Source of the DNA: Astropecten irregularis
Lineage: Eukaryota > Echinodermata > Asteroidea > Paxillosida > Astropectinidae
Direction of reading: 5' to 3'
DNA: 64,000 bases
NCBI GenBank assembly: GCA_963971285.1
Contig: OZ020249.1
Coordinates: 62,001 to 126,000, forward strand
Below the pieces are notes generated by a model that was not told the origin of the DNA, searched no databases, and worked only from the letters and a program-made list of their open reading frames with translations. Made by a program: the position numbers and the translations under genes. Shown here in pieces: positions 11,827-22,909 of the stretch; position 1 is the stretch's first letter, and the number at the start of each line of letters is the position of its first letter.

Positions 11827-12837
11827 CACCGTGTTTACACTTGATCGCGCAACGGAGGATCAGATCCTGCGGTCGCGATCAAGCTCGAGGGATCTGATCC
11901 ATGCTGCGTTTATACTCGATCCTGATCGCGCAGTGATCGTGCGTTGGACAACGGAAGCAAGCGTTCAAAGGTTATTCATTTCGCGCGAAAATGAACCGAT
12001 CGTATTTCTCTGTGGTCTTACATTTCTCAGAGGGTCTTCACAAATCCCATTTTCTCCAAGCTCTGTGAGATTGTGTTAAACATCGCTATGTTTCGAGTGG
12101 TGCCATCCAATTCCAGTCAACAAATTCCACTTGTCCAGTCAACTCTCGTGTGTCCACAGCCGACCGCGTATCGCTCCATTCGCCATCTTGCAACGTGACT
12201 GCATGCCGTGTGGCGTGTTCTCTAAAAACAAATTGTCGATGTTTTCCACACAAATTTCCTCGCGGAAAAACACTGGCTTATAAAACTACTACGTCTAATA
12301 AAATTGCTAAAGCATGCTAGAGAGTATACCCTTAAAGAAAAAATCACAATGTTACGGGATTTAAGCTTTGGAACGGCGATCGAAATAATCATGAAGACGG
12401 GAAAAGGAGAACGAAAGTTGCAAGTACCAGTTATCGCTTATTAGGCACACGTGCGTGCAGCTCACAATATTGGTTACCAGCGTAATGTTGTTTGTATCTT
12501 GGACCATGCTGTCTGTGCATCGTGCAATGAACAATACTTGCAGTGGCTGGTAAAATACGGACTTGTTTTCGCGCGCTTGGCCATGCTTGCACCGGATGCC
12601 GTCACTGTAAATTGCAGGATCCGATCCCGCGTTGCGTTTACACTCAAACCTTGATCCTGCACGCGAGATCGGAACCGGATCCGATCCTTCCCGAGAGGTG
12701 GATCAGATCCCTCTTCATCCCGGGATCGGATCCTGATCGCGCGAGCGTTTACACTCATCTTTGATCGCCCTTTGATCGCGCGTTGATCGCCCTCGCGGGA
12801 TCTGATCGCCCTCGCGGTATCAAGTGTAAACACGGTG
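11827..12837. mobile_element. Non-autonomous DNA transposon with CACTA-like ends
   Basis: The left end 'caccgtgtttacacttgat' and right end 'atcaagtgtaaacacggtg' are exact reverse complements over 19 bp. Both are flanked by CAA (11,824-11,826 and 12,838-12,840), consistent with a 3-bp target duplication. Subterminal DNA is packed with 'gatcgcgc' and 'ggatccgatcc' motifs in both orientations. CAC...GTG ends, a 3-bp duplication and subterminal repeats are typical of the CACTA/EnSpm superfamily. No transposase frame is visible in the 1,011 bp. The superfamily call is inference; the inverted ends are directly seen. Confidence 0.8.
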
Positions 12838-13104
12838 CAATAGTACAACCACCCCTGGAGGCCCTGCTTGCTGTTATTAATGAGTGACCTTGAGTGAGCG
12901 ATACTTGCTACATGTATATATGCTGGGATTTGTTACTATTCCACGTTGTGTAATAAGCTTCTTCTTCGAGCAGAAGGGGAAAATGTGAAAGTGCATTACA
13001 GTGGATTACACAGAATCAGGAGCATTCATTCAGTTCAGGACACAATTTGGGTCAGATTCTGTAATTACATCGGGTAAATGTAGCATATTATTACTGCATT
13101 CATC

Positions 13105-13200
13105 AAGATGAAATCAGCTTAATTGGTAAGCACCTAGCTGGTATGATAATCTGGAATTGGTATAGGTTCCAATCCCACTTCAATGGGCTTTTCTTTGTTC
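13105..13200 (+). mobile_element. tRNA-like unit, diverged
   Basis: 'cagcttaattggtaagca' resembles box A and 'ataggttccaatcccac' resembles box B, about 45 bp apart, followed by 'ttttctttgttc', the same downstream word used by the common composite element. It is probably a diverged or related tRNA-derived element in plus orientation. Confidence 0.45.
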
Positions 13201-13225
13201 TTCCTAAGATAGATCATAAATCCAA

Positions 13226-13344
13226 GGGCCTGTTTGTTTCAGGCATGAGATCAGTGATCCTGCTGATCCGGATCCCATTTTAGCATATTCTGCATGGGAC
13301 TTGGATCTGCAAGATCACTAATCACTTGCCGAAACGAACAGGCC
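13226..13344. mobile_element. Short foldback element, family J
   Basis: The left end 'ggcctgtttgtttcaggca' pairs with the right end 'tgccgaaacgaacaggcc', and the adjacent 'gatcagtgatc' pairs with 'gatcactaatc'. About 119 bp would fold almost end to end. The GGGCCTGTTTG-type end recalls some hAT MITEs, but no 8-bp duplication is evident. It is a single copy in this window. Confidence 0.6.
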
Positions 13345-13379
13345 ACAAGTTAGCTAGTATTTAATTTCAAGTCACTGAA

Positions 13380-13530
13380 AGGTGATCACAGAAAATCGAC
13401 TGGAGTGGGATTCGAACCTGTGACTACTTGAATACCGTACTGGTGCTGTATCGACTGAGCTCTTCATCACTATGTTGGTGATGTCCCAAATTGGCAATTA
13501 TCTTTGTTCGTTTGAACAAGTGTTATAAAT
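13380..13530 (-). mobile_element. tRNA-derived composite element, tRNA unit
   Basis: The plus strand shows 'gactggagtgggattcgaac' (box B complement) and 'tatcgactgagctc' (box A complement), followed by 'caattatctttgttcgtttg' from the 5' module. It matches the copies at 1.6 and 24.6 kb, and the tail is absent. Confidence 0.7.
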
Positions 13531-15555
13531 CATATAATGTGATGATTTGAAAAAACTATATCCTCTGTGATCAATTCCTGATATGCTTGTTATTTTGATT
13601 CACGTATTTCTCAAGCAATAGTTAATTTCCCAAGACACCATTGGTCAGTTTTACTCATTTTTCTATTCCTGCTGACCCCTGATGACCCAATTGTAGCTGA
13701 CCCAGTGAGATTTTGGCCGTGGGGGACACTGAATCTCCATTGGCGGGGGCTGGCTTAACAGTCAGTATCCCCTCGTCCAGCTGTAATTGCCAGTAGATGG
13801 ACGTTGATTCCTTGAGGTCATCAGACTCATCATCTTGAAGACTGTGTCTTGATGTTTCTCTTCTCTGTGATGTGCCTCAGATTTAGGGAGGATCTGTCAG
13901 CTGATTATCAGAAATCTATTCCCTAAGTCCGTCTCCTTTCTGCATGGTCAGTCCCTGTAATGAGAAACCTGACCAGTCTATTGGTCAGTTTGCCATCTCC
14001 ATAATGGTCAGTCATGTTCAGTCATGCAGCCTCTTCACCATACCCTCCCCTGCTAGCATCATCTGGTATAAAAATTCAGTCAGTTTCCCTTGTGGTTATT
14101 TGATGATTAATATGTTAACAAATTGCAACACTTTGGTTGATAACTGGCTTGAATGACCGAATTACTCTATCACTTGATGCTGATTTTCAACTGGTCCATC
14201 ACCTTGCACTTAAGTACATTTTAATTTCAAATTTTGTTCATATACGAAAACCTTTTAAAATCATTCAGAAGCTACTTAAGGTTTGTTATTTCCTGATTAA
14301 AATCTCTACCAGTTTTGTAGCGTTTTTATTTTTCCAAGAAGAAAATAAAAAAGTGAGAACTCATAAATTGTGAAATTTCCACAGTTTTGTGTGAAATGAT
14401 TGCAAACTAGTTGGCTAAAATGATAATTATGAACTGCTATAGTCATCATTTTCAATTCCTTATTTATGCATGCATGCAAGAATTTTGCCTGCACATAGGA
14501 AACAGCACTTCCTTCCAATGCACGCTCACAGTCTGTATTTTGTTACCATCACTTTGTGTTTTGGTCGTTGAGGTAAACCAAGCGTTCCCTTAACGTCCCC
14601 TCAGTGATTGCCGTGGAGACATTGTGATTGAGATGTTGCTGTTGCCTTGGGGATGGTAAAATGTGCAGGATCCCTGTGATGGCCCGAAGGATGCTTCACG
14701 TTTTGTGCGGATTATTTTTCCGTCATGTGGGAGGAGTGAAGATAAAAAAAATGTAACAAGTCTCGACTGTCTCCTTGCCCTTTAGAATTAAAACATGCTG
14801 TTTGGTTTTCTTGTAAAAATGAGCGAGAAAACGAGCAGTGCTTTAGATGAAGTCCTGTTTATCCTGACTCAGCCCAGCTTAATATTACGATCAACCTTTC
14901 TAGTGGCCATATGTTTACCCTTTGAGGGCATGGTTATTTAGTTCAGGTTCAGGCACTTTATTGGGGATAATATAACTTCCGTAATTTGCCATATAAAAGA
15001 GATATACATGTAATCAGAGTTTTGAAATTTATGCCGCAGAAATGATAAATGGTTTTTCAACGTTTTATTTGTATGTTTTTTTAAAGTATAACTTAGAATC
15101 TTAGGATGAATTAAGATGAATTTTGTCATAATCTTTGTTCATCAAAGGACCATCTTTAATAGAACTGCCTTATTCTATTTTAAAATTTTATTTACCGGAT
15201 TGTTTGTGGATGGTATAATGTACGTAGGGCTCAGGTACTGTGACTTTATAGCAGGGCAGTGCTGGTTGGATGCTGGTTGGATGCTGGTTGGAAGTTACCA
15301 TTGGGATACTGTCAATCATTTTAACAGATTCAGGAACGTTGTGATTCCTATCCTGAATGCCCTATAGCTTAGCATTATAAACCAGTAAGGTACAGGCCTG
15401 TATTACTCCAATCCAAATTTTGATTCACTTTGCTGTATTATTTACAGCATACGTGTAGCTCCAGTATGCAGCTTTAATAACTACCGTAAATTGCTAATAT
15501 GCTGGTATTTTGGTTTCATTTTTTGTAAGTGATCTTTCTCTGGTCAAATGTATTG
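13531..15555. other. Unassigned; one isolated SINE-tail block
   Basis: At 14,080-14,107 'cagtcagtttcccttgtggt' and 'tatttgatgatta' match the region just downstream of the tRNA unit at 60.77 kb, so it is a fragment of that element. A triple 'gctggttggat' repeat lies at 15,261-15,291. The remainder shows no gene or element. Confidence 0.45.
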
Positions 15556-15570
15556 GTCTACTTCACTCGT

Positions 15571-15709
15571 CTTACCTGTAGAGCCACTACTTATGCATAT
15601 TTCCCTAGACCGACAGGTATTCACGCTAAGAATTGATACAACAGCGCCCCCTATTGACCTACCCACAGTGCCCCGCGGCATGAATGCCACGTAGGCGTCC
15701 TCTTTTCTC
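15571..15709 (+). repeat. DIRS left inverted terminal repeat
   Basis: These 139 bp, from 'cttacctgtagagccactac' to 'cgtcctcttttctc', are the exact reverse complement of 21,506-21,644. A further 15 bp of unique outer edge (15,556-15,570) completes the left end and is reproduced only in the internal complementary region. Confidence 0.95.
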
Positions 15710-15823
15710 TTAGCGTCAGGGCGGGTAGGACGTGTTTACGTTCCATCCGTGATTTCACGCAAAAGAGCTTTCAGTATTAAAGGTATTTTGTAAACAACGT
15801 TTGTAGAGTTTTAGTGTTTCTTC

Positions 15824-17050
15824 TTGTGTATTTTTGTAGTGTTGTTGTGGTGCGGTACGAAACGATCAGATAGAGCAGGTTCCGCAAATCCTGGGGACAA
15901 AAGCCACCCCCCAGGGCGGATATCCGTGCTCTCGTGTACGGACTCTGCCGGGTACACCCCGTTACCCGAGCAGCAGTCCCCTGCCCGACAACCCCAGCCT
16001 GAGCGGGCCGGGGGCGCGGGTAGTTCCGTCGGCCCGGTTCGGGACCTCAGCCGGTCCCCGTCCGCGGCCAGTTCAGACGGAACTAGGAAGGTACACAACA
16101 AGGGTGGCTCTGGCGAGGTTACCATAAAACCAGCCTCCTCTGCCAGAGCCAAACCCAAGAAAGGCGCTCGTCAGGGTAAACACAGTGCGACTGTGTGCCC
16201 TGCGCCTTATGCACCTCAGGACCCGGGGCAGTCCCAGCAGACTGACCACCGAGGCTCCGCAGACACGGTGCACCCTCCCGGCACAGTGGTGAGCGCCACA
16301 CGATGCCGGGATGGGCTTTTGTCCGGTCTCCCCGACCGCGCACCTCAGGACCCGGGGCAGTCCCAGCAGACTGACCACCGAGGCTCCGCAGACACGGTGC
16401 ACCCTCCCGGCACAGTGGTGAGCGCCACACGGTGCCGGGATGGGCTTTTGTCCGGTCTCCCCGACCGCGCAACGCACGCTCAGCCCATTGGGCTCGGAGC
16501 GCCGTTGGCCGGGCGAGCTGTGGACCTTGCGGGTGACCCGGCCTGGGCCTTCCCCGGTCCGTCAGCCTCGCTCGTACCGGGTTCTTCGGACCCGATTCGT
16601 TGCTCCGGGATCCCTATATCCTAGGCCGCAGCGGACTCTCCCTCTGCCAGAGCCAGAGCAAAACCCAAAAAGGGCGGCCGCCAGGGTAAACGCGGTTCGG
16701 CCGTGTGCCCATGCCCTCTGCACCTCCGGACCCGGAGCAGTCTCAGCCGACTAGCCTCCGAGGCTCCGCAGACACGGTGCACCCATGGCCTTCCCGGCAC
16801 GGTGGCGAGTTCCACGCGATGCCGGGAGGGGCTTTTGTCCGATCTCGCGCAACGCGCGCTCAGCCCACTTGGGCTCAGGGCGCCGTTGGCCGGGCGGGCT
16901 GCGGACGGTGCGGGTGGCCCATTCTGGGCCTACCCCGGGCCGTCAGCATCGGTCGTTTCGGGTTCTTTGGTCTTACTACACTGTACATGTACGTTGCTCC
17001 GGGGTCCTGATGACCCAGGCCGCAGTGTATCCTTCCTCGGTCACCCCGCG
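15824..17050 (+). pseudogene. DIRS gag-like ORF with internal duplications
   Basis: The first 801 bp are open from the ATG at 15,824 (266 residues). The product would be Pro/Gly/Ser/Arg-rich, with basic patches such as 'KPKKGARQGKH' at about residue 110. After 16,624 the frame is lost but related sequence continues to about 17,000. A 129-bp unit (43 codons) is repeated in frame at 16,212-16,340 and 16,341-16,469 with a single visible base difference. A larger duplication copies about 16,141-16,589 to about 16,650-16,972. DIRS gag proteins are poorly conserved, so the call rests on position between the left repeat and RT. An A-rich run follows near 17,100. Confidence 0.6.
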
Positions 17051-18430
17051 GGACTGTCCGTCGAAGATAAGGACAAAGAATAAATAAATGTAAAGTAAAA
17101 AATTAAATAAATAAGTTAAAAAAAAAAAAAAAAAGTCAGACCGAAGATCGCGCGAATCTTCGCCGGGTTCGGTCATTTACGCTTATTTATCAAGGCGGTC
17201 CTGCCGCGGCAAACGCTGCAAGGGCATCGACCTGTTTTCACGGGGTGAATTTTTTGGCTCAGCCTTTTCATTCGGATAGTCACCGTTGATCGGCAGGGCG
17301 ATCCCGTGTTCCATGCTCAGTCACTCACGATCGTTGGTTGCGGTTGGGTGGCTAGTGGACAAAGGAGTTTACCGCACGCACGCTAACTGCGCCGGCGTCC
17401 CCTCAATCTTTGAGCCTATACCAGTCATCGTCTATTGTCTCAGGATAGGCCATTCAGCCATTGTAAGCCACACCACATGCATTCGTACTGGACAGCCTGT
17501 CTCTACTGCCGCCCAGGATAATCCCTTTTCGCCACAATCGTCCCATCCCTTGTGGTATTTATCTGATGTCGAGTGTGTGGCCCTACTGCAGTGGTTTTTC
17601 CGTTGCAGTCCGAGCTTTGTCTCCTGCAAAAAAACAACAACAACATGAGGGGGAGCATGTCCTGTGGGTCCACAGGTCATTTTCGCGCAGGGTCGAAAGG
17701 CCCAGCGATGACCGGCAACAAGTTTTTCCCGGCGATCGCATTGGACCAAGTGTGTCGATTGAATTTCCGGGTCCATGTCCACTGTTTAATGACATGCTTA
17801 CCCGTTTCTGGAGTGCGATTATTTTTGTTTCTCAGCGGCGATGGATTGTTAACTTTCCTTCTCGATGACAACAAAGGACAAGTAGGCAGCCATTGTTTGG
17901 GCGTCACCTCCTTGCTCCACACAGGATATTGGGTTCCCAATTGTGAAGAAGAGTCAGCGATTCCTTGAACACGCTGATTGCACTCTTTTCACTTGCACCT
18001 TGGCCCGTCTGGGCAATGTGCTAGGTTCTCCATCTCGGTCAGGGCGACCGCGATAGTCTCAAAGCCCTTCTTCTGCTGGGACCTTTCCACTTGCAGGGAA
18101 GCTTGAGGTTTTTCAGGCTTGCCAAAGCCAAGAGTTTGAGGTCTACCAATGGGGTAAACCTCATGAGTTTTTTTTCTGCCCCCCCCCCCCGCACCCAATT
18201 TCGGCACGGGGCAGAGGCAGGCCATCATTCATAATTCCCCGACGTAGCCTACTCGGTTCTACTCGTGGTATTTTTGGAGGGCCAACAATCACCTCGTCTT
18301 GTGCTTACCTCTGGTAGCCCCAGCCTGCCACAGGGCAACGTCAGCTGAGGCCAAGCTGTGTTTTCTCCCCCGGCCAGGACGTTATTTACCCTCCCGCCGT
18401 GGGGCCCGCTGTGGGACCAGGAGGAGGCTG
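17051..18430 (+). other. DIRS internal region between gag and RT, frame-broken
   Basis: This stretch lies within the element and is as GC-rich as its flanks, but I could not follow one reading frame. It may hold the rest of gag and the RT N-terminus. Antisense open frames here are shadows. A 12-bp C tract is at 18,179-18,190. Confidence 0.5.
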
Positions 18431-19700
18431 CCTCCATGGGTCTCCAGGGTTGGCCTGACCATTGGGTGCTGGACCCGTTCGCCCAAGCTAGAAGCTTACG
18501 CGTTCGGGTTTACTGCCACCCCCATTGAAAATGCTCGTTCGGCCCACATCAGTGGTGACCGATATAGCAGGGTGCCGCTCTCTCGAGGCTGTAATAGTCT
18601 CCCTCCTCGAGAAAGGGGCACTTCGTATGTTACCCCCGAGCGAGAGGGGCCACAATCGGGGTTCATGTCAACCTTATTGGTTGGGACATGGCGCCCGATT
18701 CTAAACTGGCATCTTTGACTTGTTCTGCCTTTGTCGCTTTCATGTCGGTACACTCGGTTTTTCCCTCGAGCTTATCCGAACGCCAGCATGGGGAGCAAGC
18801 CTGGATCTGAAGGAAGCGTATCTTCTTGCCTTATCAGACCGGATCACTTGAGGTTTTTCAACTGCCGTTTTTAAACCCTTCAGGGCACTCCACCTCCAGA
18901 TTGTAGGTGTTTGGCGCACTGCGTCGGTAGGGCATGATTTTTCTCATGTACTTCGACTAGTGGCTCATATAGACAGGGTTGTGTGGCCGCAGTGCCAGCT
19001 CTCAACCTTACTTGGTTCCTTGTATTTATCCCAGTGGCTCTCCCACTCTCCAACCTTCATGCGAGTGCGGAGAAGGCTTTCCCGGCCCGGGCAGGATCGC
19101 AGCCAAAACCTTTGCCGATGCGTATCCCTCTGTCCCCGGGTGACGATGGCCCCAGTACAAGCTTTATTCAAGCTGCTGGGCCTTATGGCCGGTCTGGTAG
19201 GCCTGCTCTGCAGGCTGAGGTGGCGTGTCATTCAGCTGCACCTGCTCTCCCCTTACCGGTCGAGGCCTCAACCCTTGAGCCATCGCGTGCCGGTCATTCC
19301 TTGGCCGCTCCCGCTCCTCCTATTTTTGCCGGACGTCCCCAACATTGTGTCGGGCCGTGCCTTTTCGTAGGCCTCATCCATCTCTATCTGTTGCGATAGT
19401 CATCTCACTTTCTGGCCTGGGTGCTTCCGTCCACCTACACCAGGTAGCGGGCCAGTGCGGCCCTGAGCATCGCTCGAGTCATTCAATGCTCTCCGGCTGT
19501 TCTGACCTATCTTACGGATTGGTCTGTCCCGTCTGATGCGACATCACATCCGTGGCTTCTTACGTGGTGCCATGGAGGGGAGACATGGTCTGCCCAGCCA
19601 TGTGCACTCACTTGAACCACCTGCCATCAGTGCTTACGCCTTCAGCGGCGCACCGCCTGGGGGAAGAGAACGCCATTGCCGATGCTCTTCTCTCTCAGGC
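18430..19700 (+). pseudogene. DIRS reverse transcriptase / RNase H, broken
   Basis: Recognisable blocks occur in order across changing frames. First comes 'WPDHWVLDPF' near 18,450, then 'TPEREGPQSGFMSTLL' near 18,630-18,685 leading to 'GTWRPILN'. 'SLDLKEAY' follows at 18,798-18,821, and an RT YxDD-type box at 18,949-18,960 reads Y-F-D-stop before 'WL'. The end of the RNase H region is marked by 'HRLGEENAIADALLSQAG' at about 19,650-19,703, corresponding to the family's histidine/aspartate block. RT copies the element RNA and RNase H removes the template. The stop in the catalytic box plus frameshifts make it non-functional. Confidence 0.85.
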
Positions 19701-20644
19701 AGGTGTATCCGGCCGACAGAGTGGTCTCTGTGCATGCAGATTGCCTTGCCTTTCTTCCGGCTATTAGATCGGCCCCATGTCGATCTTTTTGCGCTCAGGG
19801 CTACCAGCGGCTGCTGGTCTCTCATGAGGGTCCCCAATCCCCACACATGTCGGATGCATGCGCTGGTGATGCGGGGGAACGGGCTGCTGGCTGGCTTATG
19901 CCTTCTGCACTTGCCCTCATACCTCGCGTGGTGACCAAGCTAGATAAGGATTGTAAGGTCCTTCTCATAGCTCCCATTCTGGGCCTGCCAGTCCTGGATC
20001 TCCAGGCTGCCCAGCCCCCCCTAATGCTTTGGCCGGTCTTTCTTCTGCATAGAGCAGACATTCTGCATCTGCCGAGCTCGGGTTTCTTTCCGTCACCTGG
20101 CTCGGCAGGACCTCCACCTAACGTGCTGGGTGGTGCCAAGCATCCCCTTCACATGGTTAGCCTTCCGCAGCGAGCTGCAGTTCTTGCAGCCTGCAGCCGC
20201 AGGGCATCTACCAGGAAAATCTACGACTGCAGTTTTTCCCAAATGGTGCTGAACCTGATCTCTGCATCCCCTAAATGCTTCTGTAGGGGAGGTTGCAGTT
20301 TTTCGGGTATAGCCTACCTGGTCGAAAGCGACCACGCGGCCTCCATGATTAGGAGTCATCGTTCGACTACAGCAGGTGTTCTCAGAGGCCCTCAGGCTCT
20401 CAGTTTGTGTCGGATAATCGGGCTCTCCACTTGTTGCTCAGGGGGACGCACATCTGTCTTGTACCCCTGTCGCTCAGGCTTATTGATGCATGGGACCTTC
20501 TTCAGCGCGCTGGCCACGATTTTAAGGCCCCTGTTCGAGCCTCCTTTTACCACCCCCTTTCATCGGAGGCATGCCGCACCCGATGGGAACCAGGTGGTGT
20601 CTTTCTTACCCCGAGGTTCGGGTTCCTTGACCAAGGATATTTGA
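19676..20644 (+). pseudogene. DIRS RNase H C-terminal connector running into tyrosine recombinase N-terminus
   Basis: This is the longest open frame in the element (322 residues). Residues 80-140 include 'LALIPRVVTKLDKDCKVLLI', and the frame continues with 'PLMLWPVFLLHRADILHLP', the conserved stretch that follows RNase H in DIRS polyproteins. From about residue 165, 'RRASTRKIYDCSF' matches the start of the recombinase core-binding domain, and 'RPLFEPPFTTPF' fits the later linker. Small insertions and deletions probably remain, because the matches are interrupted. The start codon is only the first ATG in the frame and is not biologically meaningful. Confidence 0.75.
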
Positions 20645-21260
20645 CCCCCGGATTTCTTTGTCCTGGTCATCAAATTCTTCTCGCCTGTGCCGGACTACGG
20701 TTTGTGGTGCCCGGTCAGGGCTCTTAAGTGGTGTAGCGACCGAACCAGGTCGCTCGGAGCTGCCTGATTCCAGACTATTTATCTCATCAACCCCGCTGTA
20801 TGGACTGGCTTCTCGCAACACGTTTGCTCACTGGCTTGTCTCGGCCATACCCTCATCTGCGCTTGTACCATTGGCATGAGCCACCAGTTCAGCCCAGATG
20901 CATGAGGTCGGAACAACCTCCACTTACGGTGGACCATGCCCTACCTCCATGGGTGGGCCTCCATTAGGGGTGCTTCTGTAGGTGGTATCATCCAGACAGC
21001 ATCCCGAGTCCCCCGGTTGTTCTAACATTTTCTTTGAATCCCGATGTACTCATATCATTCGATATGTCATTCCTCGGGCTTTTTACTATCCGTATTATCC
21101 CCTTCTGCGCGTGTTAGCGCAATGGGTGCTGATGCAACCTCACATAAATGCCCCTGGCAGGTTTGTGATTGGTTGCTCCTCGCTAAGGCTGTTGCTTCAT
21201 AAGTTTTTTGAAACTTAGATGTCTTGCCTGGCCTCCTTGCCCTGCCCTTAGGTGGGCACA
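20645..21260 (+). pseudogene. DIRS tyrosine recombinase C-terminal half, frameshifted
   Basis: Traces of the catalytic domain include a histidine-containing 'MHEVGTTSTY' at about 20,898-20,927, where the family has an HxxR box; the arginine reads as glycine here. 'GCSNIFFESRCTH' near 21,017-21,055 corresponds to the region around the catalytic tyrosine, which is not intact. In active elements this recombinase inserts the circular DNA. At least two frame changes separate these blocks, so the gene is dead. Confidence 0.65.
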
Positions 21261-21350
21261 CAAGTTATGCCAGGGATTGCCTTAGTTACAGTGCCCCTTT
21301 CTGTATACAATAGCATCTCGCATACCCACCGCCTTTTGCCGGTGCCAGTC

Positions 21351-21448
21351 TATGCATAAGTAGTGGCTCTACAGGTAAGACGAGTGAAGTAGACTCCCCC
21401 CCACAGAAGTGTGGAAGGGGTCTACGAACGAGTACTTACCTGTAGAGC
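21351..21448 (+). repeat. DIRS internal complementary region (ICR)
   Basis: Bases 21,351-21,394 are the exact reverse complement of 15,556-15,599 (44 bp). Bases 21,395-21,448 are the exact reverse complement of 21,631-21,684 (54 bp). The ICR therefore holds both outer edges joined end to end, as the DIRS circular-junction model predicts. It fixes the element limits to within a base. Confidence 0.95.
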
Positions 21449-21505
21449 GTCCCCCCCTCCTCCCCACTATTCTCGATGTTTGGGCATTCCGCCCTGAGTT
21501 CAACC

Positions 21506-21644
21506 GAGAAAAGAGGACGCCTACGTGGCATTCATGCCGCGGGGCACTGTGGGTAGGTCAATAGGGGGCGCTGTTGTATCAATTCTTAGCGTGAATACCT
21601 GTCGGTCTAGGGAAATATGCATAAGTAGTGGCTCTACAGGTAAG
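21506..21644 (-). repeat. DIRS right inverted terminal repeat
   Basis: This is the exact reverse complement of the left repeat (15,571-15,709). The right outer edge continues to 21,684 with a G7A end, which is represented in the ICR. Confidence 0.95.
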
Positions 21645-21684
21645 TACTCGTTCGTAGACCCCTTCCACACTTCTGTGGGGGGGA

Positions 21685-22560
21685 ATTTGTTGGGTTTGAT
21701 AAATTTTGATAGGTGTAATTTATTCAACAATCAGAGTTTTGCAGTTGCTAAACAACTTTTTTGTTGCAATAATAAATTTAATGAAATAATCAAACACAGA
21801 AGGAACTCCATTTTGCAGAGATTTAAACGCACTACATTTTGTCAGTTTGAACCCAAAATAATGCTTTCCAATTTCTGTCGTGTTGTTGAAATGCTAACAT
21901 ACTGTCAAATTGCACGAAACGAACTTGATTGAAAAATGCTCTACGGAGGCTCTTTAAGCTCTCCCGTATCCCACCAAGCGACGACGCACCTCATATTAAA
22001 TACCTGATTGTACGGGCCTTGTTGATGCAGTTTTGTCATTTGATTCCTGTTTGCGATCTAGCCGAGAAGATCCAATCGGTCGGTCATTCATGTAACTCGC
22101 ATCACATCTCTGATTCGGTTTAATAAAAAAAGTAGTAAGAAGTGAAGGAAGATGCGAGATGTATCGGGTTACTCCCATCATCTAGATCCATCATCCACAG
22201 ACGATTTCCCTAAAGACTGATGGATAAATTGTGTGTCCGTAAAACCAGGAAATGGTTGGATTTGCATTTGGACTGTCGCTGCTGGCAGGGTGATTTTGGG
22301 GGGAGAGGTGGGATGGGAGTTGACTTGTTGAGTTGCTTGCGTCACTCTGGAGTGCTCTCTTGGCCTGTGAAGTCACCTTTGCACTCCTGGCTGTCTTGTC
22401 TGAAATTGAAGGCAGTGGGTGTTTTGTGTGCATGGTCAGAGTGTATATTGGCCTAGTGTCAGCCCACCAGTCCACTGCAGTGACAGGCACACAAGCCAGC
22501 GTCATCTCACTTGGGAAGATTACGTCAAACTTATCTCCTGGGCCCATTTTAAGTACGTGG
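21685..22560. other. Unassigned non-coding sequence
   Basis: AT-rich host DNA lies downstream of the DIRS insertion. Open frames at 22.2-22.6 kb have no domain. No other element was identified. Confidence 0.4.
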
Positions 22561-22564
22561 CAAC

Positions 22565-22709
22565 CAATAGCACTCCGCACTAATGACGTCACAAAATACC
22601 CGGATGTCAGACAAACATTGACTCACACACGTAGTGTACATGCACACGCACATCCACGCATGTGTGCATGTTTGCAATATTTGTCTGAGGAGCGTGCGGA
22701 GCGCTATTG
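22565..22709. mobile_element. Inverted-repeat element, family C copy 1
   Basis: The ends 'caatagcactccgcac' and 'gtgcggagcgctattg' are inverted with one mismatch. The interior contains 'taatgacgtcac', 'cagacaaacattg' and 'caatatttgtctgagg'. It matches 46,666-46,805 and 53,992-54,133. At about 145 bp with no coding capacity it is MITE-like. Confidence 0.75.
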
Positions 22710-22799
22710 TCTCCTGAAAAGAGTCTATGAAATTAGATTTTCAAACATGTTTCATCTTGGATTGCAGTTCTATATGAAACTTACAATTGTAAGAACCTT

Positions 22800-22895
22800 A
22801 CATGACTGGCAAAAGTCATTGAAAAGTGAACAAAGAAAAAATGACTGGAGCGGGATTTGAACCATTTACCTCCACAATACTGGAGCTATTTAACT
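22800..22895 (-). mobile_element. tRNA-derived composite element, truncated
   Basis: 'cattgaaaagtgaacaaaga' is followed by 'gactggagcgggatttgaac' (box B complement). Box A and the 5' module are missing after about 22,890. Confidence 0.65.
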
Positions 22896-22909
22896 TTGAT
22901 ATAAGTACC

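Larger units (their letters stand above)
15556..21684 (+). mobile_element. DIRS-type tyrosine-recombinase retrotransposon, defective
   Basis: This element of about 6.1 kb has the full architecture of DIRS elements: inverted terminal repeats with extended outer edges, gag, reverse transcriptase/RNase H, tyrosine recombinase, and an internal complementary region before the right end. In this family the cDNA is thought to circularise through the complementary region and be integrated by the recombinase without a target-site duplication, and none is seen. The terminal sequences are intact but every gene is broken by stops or frame changes, so it cannot be autonomous. It is far richer in GC and CpG than its surroundings. 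No methyltransferase domain, present in some DIRS elements, was recognised. The limits come from the complementary region, which contains both outer edges. Confidence 0.93.

Noticed and set aside
16073..16477. Antisense ORFs in the DIRS gag region
   Set aside because: They are shadows of the GC-rich duplicated gag sequence; no domain.
17432..17940. Antisense ORFs within the DIRS internal region
   Set aside because: They oppose the element's coding direction and match nothing recognisable.
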